Below, in pieces: positions 41,605 to 49,679 of a DNA stretch of 64,000 bases. The translations under genes were made by a program, and so were the position numbers. Source of the DNA: Polyangiaceae bacterium (GTDB lineage Bacteria; Myxococcota_A; Polyangia; Polyangiales; Polyangiaceae); assembly GCA_020633205.1 (NCBI GenBank), contig JACKEB010000017.1:186001-250000 (forward strand), written 5' to 3'. The notes below the pieces were generated by a model. That model saw nothing but the letters and a program-made list of their open reading frames with translations. It had not been told where the DNA came from and made no database searches. Position 1 is the first letter of the stretch, and every line of letters begins with the position of its first letter.

Positions 41605-42174
41605 ATGACGATTCAATACAGCGAGCGATTCAAGGCTCGCATGGTGGAGCGCATGCTGCGGCGAGGCGGTCCTTCTGCCTACGCGCTTTCGCAGGAGGTT
41701 GGCGTGTCGCAGCCGACGCTCTCGCGGTGGAAGCGTGAGGCCGCTAGCCTGTTCGATGTGAGCGACGAGACAGAGCAACCAGAGCCTGAGCGTCGTCCTG
41801 AGGACTGGACGGCGGAAGAGAAGTTCAACGCAGTGGTCGAGGCGGCGGCGGTTGATGACGCTGACCTCGGAGTGTGGTTACGCCGCAAGGGCTTGAAGGA
41901 GGAGCACTTGCGACAGTGGCGCGCAATGATGCGTGAAGGGTTCTCCAAGCCTCGTCGCGCCACCACTCCGGAGGCAGCCGCGCGGAAAGAGATTCAGAGG
42001 CTCGAGAAGGAGCTTCAGCGCAAGGAGAAGGCGCTCGCGGAGACCGCTGCGCTCCTAGTGCTTCAGGGAAAAGTGAAGGCCTTGTGGGCGGAAAAGGGCG
42101 CCGACACGAGGCCGATGAGCGACACGCCCTCCTCGGCGCCGTTGAAGAAGCGCAAGCGAAAGGGGCGACGCTGA
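41605..42174 (+). CDS. IS3-type transposase OrfA
   Basis: 189 aa. The HTH_Tnp start is clear: YSERFKARMVERMLRRGGPS then YALSQEVGVSQPTLSRWKRE. A charged coiled-coil end (EIQRLEKELQRKEKALAETA) follows, which serves as leucine-zipper-like dimerisation in IS3 OrfA. It overlaps orfB, which is in the -1 frame. An A4G run at 42098-42102 (GGAAAAG) could serve programmed -1 frameshifting. Confidence 0.85.
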   Translation: MTIQYSERFKARMVERMLRRGGPSAYALSQEVGVSQPTLSRWKREAASLFDVSDETEQPEPERRPEDWTAEEKFNAVVEAAAVDDADLGVWLRRKGLKEEHLRQWRAMMREGFSKPRRATTPEAAARKEIQRLEKELQRKEKALAETAALLVLQGKVKALWAEKGADTRPMSDTPSSAPLKKRKRKGRR

Positions 42175-42431
42175 GGCGCTGCGCTCAGGTAGTCGGCCTG
42201 AGCCTACGCACCTTGCAGCGCTGGAAACGAGTTGGCGGTGGTGAGGATGGGCGCCACGGTCCCAACACAGTGCCGAGGAACAAGCTGACTCCGGGAGAGG
42301 AGAAGCGCCTGCTCGCGGTGCTGACCTCGCCCGAATTCCGCGACCTGTCGCCTCGGCAGGTGATTCCGGCCCTCGCGGAGCGGGGCGAGTACATCGCCAG
42401 CGAGGCGACTGCGTATCGCTTGCTGCGCGCG
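42084..42431 (+). pseudogene. IS3-type transposase OrfB, 5' part (cut by IS21)
   Basis: About 116 codons: the OrfB N-terminal HTH (LRRCAQVVGLSLRTLQRWKR) and the helix PGEEKRLLAVLTSPEFRDL. It ends at 42431, exactly on a codon boundary, where the IS21 element begins. Its natural continuation starts at 45499 after removal of the IS21 and one CGCG repeat. Confidence 0.85.
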
Positions 42432-42515
42432 TGTTGACGATCGCGAAGAGGCGCGGAAGTTCGGTGAAGTTCACCGGTGAAATGCGCGCGCGAGAGCGGT
42501 GAAGTTCACCGGTGA
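42432..42515. repeat. IS21 left terminal repeats
   Basis: TGT end followed by two copies of GGTGAAGTTCACCGGTGAA (about 42461-42479 and 42498-42516). Each contains the palindrome GGTGAA...TTCACC. Multiple short terminal repeats are characteristic of IS21. Confidence 0.7.
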
Positions 42516-42526
42516 ACGAGTTGGCG

Positions 42527-43288
42527 TCAGGGCTTCTTGGTGCGGCGTCGCTTGGATCGGGCGACGTTCTCCTCCTTGGATTCCTTGCTGCGGTAGCTGT
42601 CTGCCGTAATGTCGATCACTTCCGCCCGATGGGTGAGGCGGTCGACGAGTGTGACGACGCAGGCGGCATGCGGGAACACCTCACTCCACTCCGCAAACGC
42701 CTTGTTCGTAGTGAGAACGATGGGTTTGCGGGCTTCGTAGCGGCGCGTGACGACTTCGAAGAGGAGGTCGGCGTAGCGGCTGTTGTAGGAGAGGTAGCCG
42801 ACTTCATCGACGCAGAGGAGCGCGGGCACCGTGTAGCGGCGCAAGCGTCGGCCGAGCGCCGCTGCGGAGTCTTGAGCGGCGAGGTCCGCGAGCATGTCGC
42901 TCGCCGACGTGGTGCGTACGGTGTGTCCGTGCACGACGGCCTGGTGCGCTACGTTTCTCAGGATCATCGTCTTGCCGACTCCATTCGGGCCGGCGATCAC
43001 CACGTTGTGCCCTGTCGTTAGCAGCGAGAGGCTGAGCAGCTCATCGATGGCTTCGCGGTCGATCTTCTTTGGCCAAGTCCAGTCGAAGTCCGCCATGCTC
43101 TTGAACGCTGGGATGCGCGCGTTTCGAAGTCTTCGCTCGAGGCTCCGCTTTCGCCGCTCTCGCTCCTCGATTTCGAGCACTTCTCGTAGCCAGGGTTTGT
43201 CTGCGATTTGGTCCCAGCAGGCGCAGAGCCCGAACAAGCCGAGCGCCTTGAGTTGAGCTTTCATTTCCTCGGGAGAATAGTCAGTCAT
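42527..43288 (-). CDS. istB: IS21 helper ATPase IstB
   Basis: 253 aa. AAA+ ATPase with Walker A in VVIAGPNGVGKTMIL and Walker B in ALLCVDEVGYLSY, plus VLTTNKAFAEWSEVF. It assists IstA in target selection and transposition. The ATG at 43288 overlaps the istA stop by 8 bases. The basic C-terminal tail (RSKRRRTKKP) is intact, so the element is probably still functional. Confidence 0.95.
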   Translation of the reverse strand: MTDYSPEEMKAQLKALGLFGLCACWDQIADKPWLREVLEIEERERRKRSLERRLRNARIPAFKSMADFDWTWPKKIDREAIDELLSLSLLTTGHNVVIAGPNGVGKTMILRNVAHQAVVHGHTVRTTSASDMLADLAAQDSAAALGRRLRRYTVPALLCVDEVGYLSYNSRYADLLFEVVTRRYEARKPIVLTTNKAFAEWSEVFPHAACVVTLVDRLTHRAEVIDITADSYRSKESKEENVARSKRRRTKKP

Positions 43289-44768
43289 CGGGTTGTTCCT
43301 TGAGGGTGTCGTAGGTGGAGAGCGCATGGGGTTTGATGATCAGGTTTGCGATGGGTCCTTTTGCAAGCGGGATGGAGACGGGTGGCGGTAGGCCACGATT
43401 CGAGCGTCGTCGATCGAGGATCTGTCGAACGGCGCCGACCTGGATGGCATCGCGCTCAAGTGCTTCGACGAACGCCTCCTCCAGCTCTGCCGCGCTGGAC
43501 GTATCGAGCACTCGAAGCAGAGCTTGTGTGGCAGACCCGAGGTTTCCTCCTCTATCCGCAAGGATGCGGAGAAAGGCTTCAGCGCTGGGGATGGCGTGGG
43601 TCAGGCGATCCATGCCGCGGTGTTTGCGAGCCGCACGTTTCTCCTCGATGAGTCGTTGCACGTGCGCTGGGTCTTCGACTTGCTGGCCGCGATCCCAACT
43701 GCGGGTGTGCAGCGCCACGACGTCCTGCCCGTCGACGACGCGGACGACTTCGAGGTCGGCCAGGACGACGAGCGTGCGACGCACGCGGTCGTGGGGCACG
43801 GAGTAGTCGTTGAGGTCAAATCGCACATAGGGGGTCTTGCCGACTTCCACCTCGACGCGCTCCAGCGCCGGAAAATGCTCGTCCGGCAGCTTGAGCAGTG
43901 AGGATCTCTCGTCGTCGAAGGCTTCGCCGACGGTGCGCTCCTTGTCCTCGACCCACTTGCGAGCCATCGAAGTCGTGGCTGTCCAGTCGTCTGCCTGGTG
44001 ATTGAGGTCGGCGAGGTCCTTGAACTCCCGCGCGGCGAAAAAGCTGTCGCGGACGTAGCGAATCGCTCGCTCGACTCGCCCCTTCTCGTTTCCGCGCGCG
44101 ACCGCCACGGGGCGCGGCTCGAAGCAGTAGTGCGTGGCGAGCTCGAGCAGGCGTGGATTGAACTGCACGGCATCGCCATGGCGGGCAAGCACGGCGCTCT
44201 TCAAGTTGTCGTACAGCAGGACTCGCGGCACCCCACCGAACTCTGCGAATGCCTCGACGTGCCCGCGCAGAAAGAAGGGCATGGAGGCCCCAGGCATGAA
44301 GCGCAGGAATACGCGGCGCGAGTAGCTGAGCACCATTACGAAGGCCCACAGCGTGCGCATCGCCCGACCCACCTGGAGCTTTCCGAAATGCGCCCAGTCC
44401 ACCTGCGCTTGCTCGCCGGGAAGCGTCTTGAGGCGTTGAAACGCCTCGGCGGCTCGCTTAGGACGTAGCCGCCCCACTAGACGTCGAAAGTGATCGGGCC
44501 CGCCGGGGTAGCCGCGCTCTTTGACCATCGTGTAGAGGCGGCTGGCTCGAAGGCGGGGGTACTTCTCCAGCTGCTCAGCAATGAACGGCAAAAAGGGCTC
44601 GACCATGGATGGTCTTGGAGCGATGACTCGCTCCTCCTCGCCGGTCTGCTTGAGCACGCGTTGGACCGTGGTGTGATGTAGCCGGAGCTGGGTAGCGATG
44701 GTGCCGATCGGCCACTTTTCAATGCGAAACAGCCGCAGAACCTCGGCCTCCTTTTCCTTGGGGATCAC
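43281..44768 (-). CDS. istA: IS21 transposase IstA
   Basis: 495 aa, full length. N-terminal HTH (KWPIGTIATQLRLHHTTVQR), then an rve-type integrase core: AQVDWAHFGKLQVG (first Asp), PRVLLYDNLKSAVLA (second Asp) and VARGNEKGRVERAIRYVRDS (Glu). A C-terminal Mu-transposase-like domain follows. The catalytic triad is complete. It starts at ATG 44768, just downstream of the zinc-ribbon gene on the same strand. Confidence 0.95.
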   Translation of the reverse strand: MIPKEKEAEVLRLFRIEKWPIGTIATQLRLHHTTVQRVLKQTGEEERVIAPRPSMVEPFLPFIAEQLEKYPRLRASRLYTMVKERGYPGGPDHFRRLVGRLRPKRAAEAFQRLKTLPGEQAQVDWAHFGKLQVGRAMRTLWAFVMVLSYSRRVFLRFMPGASMPFFLRGHVEAFAEFGGVPRVLLYDNLKSAVLARHGDAVQFNPRLLELATHYCFEPRPVAVARGNEKGRVERAIRYVRDSFFAAREFKDLADLNHQADDWTATTSMARKWVEDKERTVGEAFDDERSSLLKLPDEHFPALERVEVEVGKTPYVRFDLNDYSVPHDRVRRTLVVLADLEVVRVVDGQDVVALHTRSWDRGQQVEDPAHVQRLIEEKRAARKHRGMDRLTHAIPSAEAFLRILADRGGNLGSATQALLRVLDTSSAAELEEAFVEALERDAIQVGAVRQILDRRRSNRGLPPPVSIPLAKGPIANLIIKPHALSTYDTLKEQPDD

Positions 44769-44780
44769 CTCTGCACCTCC

Positions 44781-45239
44781 CTAGCCTGGGGGGCCTCGTG
44801 GCGGCCTGGGCCTGCGCTGACTGCACCGCCGAGGACGACGTGTTTGGGGACCGACTCTCGCCCAGATCGGGAGAGGTGCTCGACAACGCGAACAGCGGGC
44901 CACCTGGATAGCTGACTCGTCATGGACTTCCTTTCCGCCGGACGCTTCCGGCTGAGTCCACGACGTCTGTTGAACCAGACCTTGTGTCACGGCCTGATGC
45001 GTCACTTTCTGCGCGGTAAATTTGGCCCTCCGGTCACGAAGGCGCTGTTGCCGGGCCGCGTGCAGGCGCCTCCCGCGTGGCGTCCGCTGGTACCGGCTAC
45101 CCGCTCGCCGCAGCGAAGCCTGCCGCTGCCTCACCGCGCAGGCCGGACACAACCGCTGACCGCGATCGCATCGCCCACAGAGGCGCTCCACCGTCCCGCA
45201 AACCGCGCAGCTGAAAAGCCGGTACTCGTAGCCAGCCAA
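44781..45239 (-). CDS. IS21-associated zinc-ribbon protein
   Basis: 152 aa. The N-terminal half has paired cysteines, LFSCAVCGTVERLCGRCDRG and LCPACAVRQRQ, then a basic helical part (RRAGSRYQRTPRGRRLHAAR) ending in an Arg/Pro-rich tail. Similar short Cys-rich proteins with YQRTPRGRxxHAxRQ are found before istA in some IS21 elements; their role is not established. It ends 12 bases before istA, so it is an accessory gene of this element. A DNA- or RNA-binding role is inferred from charge and zinc ribbons. Confidence 0.65.
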   Translation of the reverse strand: MAGYEYRLFSCAVCGTVERLCGRCDRGQRLCPACAVRQRQASLRRAGSRYQRTPRGRRLHAARQQRLRDRRAKFTAQKVTHQAVTQGLVQQTSWTQPEASGGKEVHDESAIQVARCSRCRAPLPIWARVGPQTRRPRRCSQRRPRPPRGPPG

Positions 45240-45498
45240 AGCTCCCCATGTCGCCGATTTCTGGACATGGAGCTCCGGCCTTGGGCATCTTGCCTGCCTC
45301 CGTACTAGCCAAAGCCGGAGACCCCAGAAGGCCCAGAGTCGTTACCTCTAGGGCCTTCGCTAATTTCGGCGAACGTAAGCGTGCCCTGGGCCCGCGGTGC
45401 CGGCCCAGAACCCGATCGGTGAACGGTGAACGCGTGCGATCACGAAGCCGCGGCTTTCACCGATCCGCCACGCGTTGCCGTGATCACTGACACACGCG

Positions 45499-46217
45499 TA
45501 CAAGCTTCAACACCATCGCGAGAACACCCGCCCTCGCCGCCACAAGAAGCCCGATGAACTCGTCGCCGACGCACCGAACCAGGTCTACTGCTGGGACATT
45601 ACGTACCTGAAGTCGCCAATTAGAGGCATCTTCTACTACCTCTACCTCGTCACCGACATCTTCAGCCGTCGCATCGTCGCGGCGAAAGTCTATGACCAGG
45701 AGAGTGACGAACTGGCCGCTGAACTCTTTTCCGCGGTGCAACGCAAAGAAGGATTGCGTCCCGACCAAGTCGTCCTGCACTCCGACAACGGCGGCCCGAT
45801 GAAAGGCGCGATTCTGAAGGCCACATTGGAGCGCCTTGGCGTGCTGACCTCCTACAGCCGTCCACGAACCAGCGACGACAACCCCTTCGTCGAGTCGCTC
45901 TTCGGGACGATGAAAGCTCGCGTGGGCTACCCTAGAGGGCCATTCCATTGCCTCGAGGAAGCACATGTTGGGTCGACGCCTTCGTACGCTGGTACAACAA
46001 CGAGCACCGTCACAGCGCACTGAACTGGATCACGCCTGCCGCGAGGCACAACGGCGACGAACGAGCGATTCTCCGGCACCGGCAGCGGACCTATGAAGCA
46101 GCACGCAAGCGGCACCCTGAGCGCTGGGCTCGCCGCATCCGCAACTGCCAGCCCGCAGGCCCCGTAACGCTCAACCCCTCAGCAGCGACAACCACCTTGA
46201 TGGCTCAAGCCGCTTGA
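45499..46217 (+). pseudogene. IS3-type transposase OrfB, 3' part, frameshifted
   Basis: Continuation of OrfB after the IS21 insertion. It holds the integrase core: NQVYCWDITYLKSP (first Asp), VVLHSDNGGPMKG (second Asp) and DDNPFVESLFGTMK (Glu). Near 45960-45968 the frame must change by one base: after HCLEEA the expected CWVDAFVRWYNNEHRHSALN is in the next frame, continuing to RIRNCQPAGPVTLNP and a stop at 46217. In the original frame it ends at 46023. The transposase is therefore inactive even without the IS21. Confidence 0.85.
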
Positions 46218-46269
46218 CGCAGCTCTGACGAACACCGATATCGAATTACGCGACAACTACCCTGAGACT

Positions 46270-46404
46270 CGTCGGGAGTGCCTGGGAAAGCCGCTAACGG
46301 TTGATGAGGTAAGCTCCCTGAACGCGCTCGCGGCACGCTCGAAGATTCAACGCGCACGCCTAGCAGAAGTTGACGGCGAACTTCGTTCTCTGCTCGAACG
46401 ATAG
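46270..46404 (+). pseudogene. Probable 3' fragment of the DUF4365 gene
   Basis: About 44 codons after the right IS3 end, reading RRECLGKPLTVDEVSSLNAL and ending LAEVDGELRSLLER before TAG at 46402. It is in an open frame that enters the IS repeat, has helical C-terminal character and lies where the tail of the interrupted gene should be. The middle of the protein is missing, so sequence was probably lost at insertion or later. Confidence 0.5.
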
Positions 46405-46815
46405 ACCTTGGATTCGCACGGAGGCCGTGAGCAGCCCACGGTAACTAAACGCACCGAGGGCTCGAGTCCCGCTCCTCAATTCGCAGCACGCCGCGACTCC
46501 ACCCACGCGGCACCGCACCGCAACCCAACACACCCGGACTCGGCCGAAGGCTCGAGTCCCGCTCCTCAAATCGCAAACACTCAGCGACCTCCGTAAGGTG
46601 ACTCGACCAGCCGTGAGTCACCTTGACCGGACAATCGGAGCGACGCCGGTCAGCCCGTCAGCGAACAAAGACTAGGACTTGTCCCCGGCTCTTCAGCGCC
46701 GAGCGACGTCGCCAAGCGACTGTGCCGCCACTCACTGGAGTCTCCAGTTAGGCCAAGGCCCGATCCTGCAGGCGCCTGCGGGCAGCGATGTCGCCGCCAC
46801 GCTGCCTTGAGTTGT
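46405..46815. other. Intergenic region between IS remnants and tRNA-Leu
   Basis: 411 bp without a gene. It holds two direct repeats (see 46459-46569), a perfect 10-bp hairpin AAGGTGACTC/GAGTCACCTT (46595-46624, loop 10) and a palindrome ACTGGAG-T-CTCCAGT at 46734-46748. The latter lies about 70 bases after the 3' end of the tRNA-Leu gene and could take part in its termination, although no T-run follows. Confidence 0.5.
46459..46569 (+). repeat. Direct repeat of 21 bp, 90 bp apart, resembling a tRNA T-arm and 3' end
   Basis: GGCTCGAGTCCCGCTCCTCA followed by A occurs at 46459-46479 and again at 46549-46569; the following TCGCA is also shared after one variable base. The centre, GGG-CTCGAGT-CCC, has the size of a T-stem with a 7-base loop, like the 3' part of a tRNA. 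The copies may be attachment-site remnants from integration into a tRNA gene. No integrase gene was seen. Confidence 0.6.
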
Positions 46816-46896
46816 GCACGAGGAGGGACTTGAACCCCCACGCCTTGCGGCACCGGAACCTAAATCCGGCGCGTCTGCCAATTCCGCCACTCGTGC
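46816..46896 (-). tRNA. tRNA-Leu (anticodon UAG)
   Basis: Read on the minus strand: acceptor stem GCACGAG with CTCGTGC, discriminator A, D arm with GGCGGAATTGGCAGACGC, anticodon stem CCGGA/TCCGG with loop TTTAGGT (anticodon TAG), a leucine-type long variable arm (TGCCGCAAGGCGT), and T arm GGGGGTTCAAGTCCCTC. CCA is not encoded. It lies at the right edge of the accessory island, a usual insertion point. Confidence 0.95.
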
Positions 46897-47046
46897 GAGG
46901 GGGCGAAACCTAGTCGGAGATCTGCGGGTGCTCAAGGGGGGCGCGCTGGCACCTGGGTTTTTGGCTGAATTTGGCGCTGTGTCGGCGCTCTGGGCACCTG
47001 GCTGCTTGGTGATTTTCGCGCCGGCTGCGCCTGACCTCACCCCCAA

Positions 47047-48879
47047 ATGCGACGCCGAACCCAGCGAGTTGGGCGAGGTCGGGTTACCGTGCGTGGCGTG
47101 GTGGGGCGACGCGGACGCGCGTGGTGGGTCGCGGCGCTTGGCGTGCTGCTCAGCGTCCTGTGGGTGAGCGCGGCGTGGGCAGAGGTCGTGCACGGACCCT
47201 ACTACTACTCGTTTCAAGAAGACGACGGCGCGTGGCTCGCCCAAGGAAAGCCGCCTTGGCGGAGCGTGATGATGCCGCGGCAGATCCCGAATCAGCAGTC
47301 GCGCTTCGTCTGGGTGGCGGTCGAACTACCAGCAGATTCCGCAGGGCAAAGTGTCTTGCTACCTCCAGTGCATACGAAGTTCGCGGCGTACCTCGGGGCA
47401 AGCACGCTCGCGGCGGACGAGAGCGAACTCGCGAGCGCGAGGGCCTTTCACCTGATCGAGCTCCCGGAGACTGGAGGCGGGCGCTGGCTCCGCCTGCGCA
47501 TCGAGAGCGACTACTCGAAGACCGGCCTGCGGGGTGAGGTACGCGTCGGCAAGCCTCAGGAGCTGATGCAGGGCATGCTCCGACGAGACGCGCTGCGCGC
47601 TGCGCTGATCGTCGTCTTCTTGCTAGGTGGCTTTGCCGCTTTGGGCGTAGCGCTGCGCGGCGTGGATCGGCGCGCCTTCCTCGGCTTCGGCATCTGGCTC
47701 ATTTCCACAGGGCTATGGTCGGCGTTCTACACGCAGATCCGCGATCTGTTGTTACCGAGCCCAGAGCTCTGGCTGACGCTTTGGGCGACCGGGCTTGGAG
47801 GCACGGGTGTCGGCTTCATGCTGTTCTTCGCTGCGACCTTCGCGCCAGACGAACGCTGGGTGTGGCGTTTGCTACCGGTGAACGTGCTTGCGGCGGCGGG
47901 TGGTTTGCTCCTGCTCTTCCTGAACGTGTCGACCAAGCTCTCCAATCCCTTCTTGGCGGGGGTGAGGGTGCTCTACTTGGCGGAGTGGGCCTTGGTCATG
48001 GCGGTGGTCGCGCGCCAAGCGCTGCGTGGAGTACGCGAGGCGCAGATCTGGGGAGTCGGCTTGGTGGTCGTGGCTGCGTTCTCGGTGCGCGACCTGCTGC
48101 TCAGCCTGGGTGTGATCGCGAGCGGCGACACCACGGCGCACTTGGGTTCCTTTGGGCTGTTCGTCGCGAGCGGCGCCGTACTGCAGCGGCGCTTGGCCGC
48201 ACTCAGGGCCGAGCGCGACGCCTTTGCAGCAGAGGCTATCGCTACCGCGCGGGAACGCACGTTGCTCCTGCGGGATTTGCATGATGGCCTGGGCCGCATC
48301 ACCACCACGATTTCCATGCTCTCCGCTGCACCGAAGAAGAAGGATCCACTGCCGACGATTCGCGCCCTCGCAGAGGAAGGCAACCGCGAGATCCGTAACC
48401 TGATGCAGGCCCTCGACAGTGAGGAAGTCGCCTGGAGTGAACTCGAGGCGCAAATCCGCTTGGGCGCCCAGCGCTGTGTGCAAGTAACCGGTGGCAGCGC
48501 GAGCGTGCGGGTCGACGTGAAGGCCAGTGAGCCGCCGGGTGCGTTCCTCTACGTTCAGGTGCTGCGCGTGCTGCAAGAGGCGCTGACGAACGTCAGCAAG
48601 CACAGCGAGGAGCCACGCCTTACGGTCGCGCTCGAGGTCGACGACTCACACCTGCGCCTGGAGGTCATCAACGACGGGACAGCCGAAGGAACTGCGAGCG
48701 ACGCGGCTCCGGGCGTGAACTTGGGCGCCGGCATGGGCAGTATGCGCGCTCGCGCCGCGGAGCTCGGTGGCGACTTGGAGTTCGAAATGGACCGCGAGTC
48801 TCGCCGCGCGCGGCTGACGCTCTCGATCCCACTTCCGATCCAGTATGCTGAGAACCAGGGATCTGACGAAGAGGGCTAG
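47047..48879 (+). CDS. Membrane sensor histidine kinase, NarL-type (HisKA_3)
   Basis: 610 aa. A signal peptide or first helix (VAALGVLLSVLWVSAAWA) precedes a periplasmic domain of about 140 residues (beta-rich, FVWVAVELPADSAGQSVLLP). Seven hydrophobic segments follow (about 185-390), as in 7TM-DISM sensors, and then a HisKA_3 dimerisation helix with the phospho-acceptor in LLLRDLHDGLGRI (His about residue 411). The HATPase domain has N-box VLQEALTNVSKHS and G-box GAGMGSMRARAAEL. It should phosphorylate the LuxR-type regulator encoded 28 bases downstream. The exact start among ATG 47047 and later GTGs is uncertain. Confidence 0.88.
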   Translation: MRRRTQRVGRGRVTVRGVVGRRGRAWWVAALGVLLSVLWVSAAWAEVVHGPYYYSFQEDDGAWLAQGKPPWRSVMMPRQIPNQQSRFVWVAVELPADSAGQSVLLPPVHTKFAAYLGASTLAADESELASARAFHLIELPETGGGRWLRLRIESDYSKTGLRGEVRVGKPQELMQGMLRRDALRAALIVVFLLGGFAALGVALRGVDRRAFLGFGIWLISTGLWSAFYTQIRDLLLPSPELWLTLWATGLGGTGVGFMLFFAATFAPDERWVWRLLPVNVLAAAGGLLLLFLNVSTKLSNPFLAGVRVLYLAEWALVMAVVARQALRGVREAQIWGVGLVVVAAFSVRDLLLSLGVIASGDTTAHLGSFGLFVASGAVLQRRLAALRAERDAFAAEAIATARERTLLLRDLHDGLGRITTTISMLSAAPKKKDPLPTIRALAEEGNREIRNLMQALDSEEVAWSELEAQIRLGAQRCVQVTGGSASVRVDVKASEPPGAFLYVQVLRVLQEALTNVSKHSEEPRLTVALEVDDSHLRLEVINDGTAEGTASDAAPGVNLGAGMGSMRARAAELGGDLEFEMDRESRRARLTLSIPLPIQYAENQGSDEEG

Positions 48880-48907
48880 CGGAGAGGACAAACGGAGTGA
48901 AAGCGCA

Positions 48908-49558
48908 GTGACAGCTGAAGCCCGACCTGCCTTGCGGCTTGCGCTCGTCGAGGACGACCCGAGCTACCGCGAGACCCTCGTCGACGTACTGTCGAACGCG
49001 CCCCCTCTCGAGCTCGTTGAAGGCTTTGGCGAAGGGCGGCCACTGCTCGAGGCGCTCGAAGCGCTCAGTCCCGACGTGGTGCTCGTGGACCTCGAGCTGC
49101 CAGACATTGGTGGTCCCGAGCTGATCACCGCCATCAAGGCGCGACGACCTGCAATCGAGGTGATGGCTCACACCGTCTCCGAAGCACGCGACGTGGTGTT
49201 CGCGGCAGTGCGTGCCGGCGCGACCGGATACATCCTCAAAGGCGCGTCACCCGAAGAGTTGGTCGAGGCTATCTTCGACTTGGCCGCCGGCGGAGCGCCG
49301 ATGAGCCCACGCATCGCACGCTCGGTGATTCGCGTGTTTCAAAATGAAAACATCGTCGCCGAGGACTACCTGCTCACCGCCCGCGAGCGGGACGTGCTCG
49401 CACTGCTCGAGCGGGGCTACACCTACAAGGACGCCGCTCAGGAACTCAACCTAAGTCCACATACCGTGCACTCCCACATCAAGAAGGTGTACGAAAAGCT
49501 CCACGCCACAAGCCGCAACGAAGCCGTACGCAGAGCACGCCTGAAAGGCTTGATCTAA
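48908..49558 (+). CDS. LuxR/NarL-type response regulator
   Basis: 216 aa from GTG 48908. The receiver has EDDPS, the acceptor Asp in VVLVDLELPDIGG and the Lys in YILKGASPEEL. The DNA-binding LuxR domain reads LLTARERDVLALLERGYTYK then AAQELNLSPHTVHSHIKKVY. An ATG at 48845 in the same frame would overlap the kinase end and add a non-conserved extension, so GTG 48908 with GGAG upstream is preferred. It pairs with the kinase immediately before it. Confidence 0.9.
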   Translation: MTAEARPALRLALVEDDPSYRETLVDVLSNAPPLELVEGFGEGRPLLEALEALSPDVVLVDLELPDIGGPELITAIKARRPAIEVMAHTVSEARDVVFAAVRAGATGYILKGASPEELVEAIFDLAAGGAPMSPRIARSVIRVFQNENIVAEDYLLTARERDVLALLERGYTYKDAAQELNLSPHTVHSHIKKVYEKLHATSRNEAVRRARLKGLI

Positions 49559-49592
49559 AAACAGAGCAAGGCTGAAAGGCTTGATCTAAAAA
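49541..49592 (+). repeat. 31-bp-period duplication of the regulator's last codons
   Basis: CTGAAAGGCTTGATCTAAAA plus A at 49541-49561, the last four codons and stop of the response regulator gene, is repeated exactly at 49572-49592. The distance of 31 bases indicates a recent tandem duplication that leaves the original stop intact. Confidence 0.9.
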
Positions 49593-49679
49593 GCAGCAAG
49601 ACTAGCAGCTCGCTGCGATCGAAAAACTTCGAGGCGTTTTGCGCTCCATCGCTGAGTGAGCTGGTGTATCCTCAGGGTA

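Larger units (their letters stand above)
42432..45494 (-). mobile_element. Complete IS21-family element with CGCG target-site duplication
   Basis: 3063 bp. It begins TGTTGACGATCG at 42432 and ends, read from the other strand, TGTGTCAGTGATCACGG at 45494. Both ends share a later TCGGTGAA block about 30 bases in. CGCG occurs at 42428-42431 and 45495-45498. Deleting the element plus one CGCG joins the two orfB halves in frame (LLRA then YKLQ). Inside: istA, istB (overlapping by 8 bases) and a zinc-ribbon gene, all leftward. Several GGTGAA/TTCACC repeats near each end (for example 42459-42474 and 42500-42515) are probable IstA-binding terminal repeats. Confidence 0.9.
41528..46269 (+). mobile_element. 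IS3-family-type insertion sequence, interrupted by an IS21 element
   Basis: Bounded by 18-bp inverted repeats with one mismatch: AGTCTCAGGGAAGTTGTC at 41528-41545 and GACAACTACCCTGAGACT at 46252-46269. It carries orfA (HTH) and orfB (DDE integrase), out of frame by -1 as in IS3 elements. Without the inner IS21 it would be about 1.7 kb. No clear target duplication flanks it (CCC left, CGT right), so a deletion at one end is likely. OrfB has its own frameshift, so the element is dead. Confidence 0.8.

Noticed and set aside
46400..46480. tmRNA-like 3' part (TAACTAA near a T-arm-like sequence)
   Set aside because: No tag reading frame or pseudoknot region was found, and the T stem pairs poorly; treated only as a tRNA-end-like repeat.
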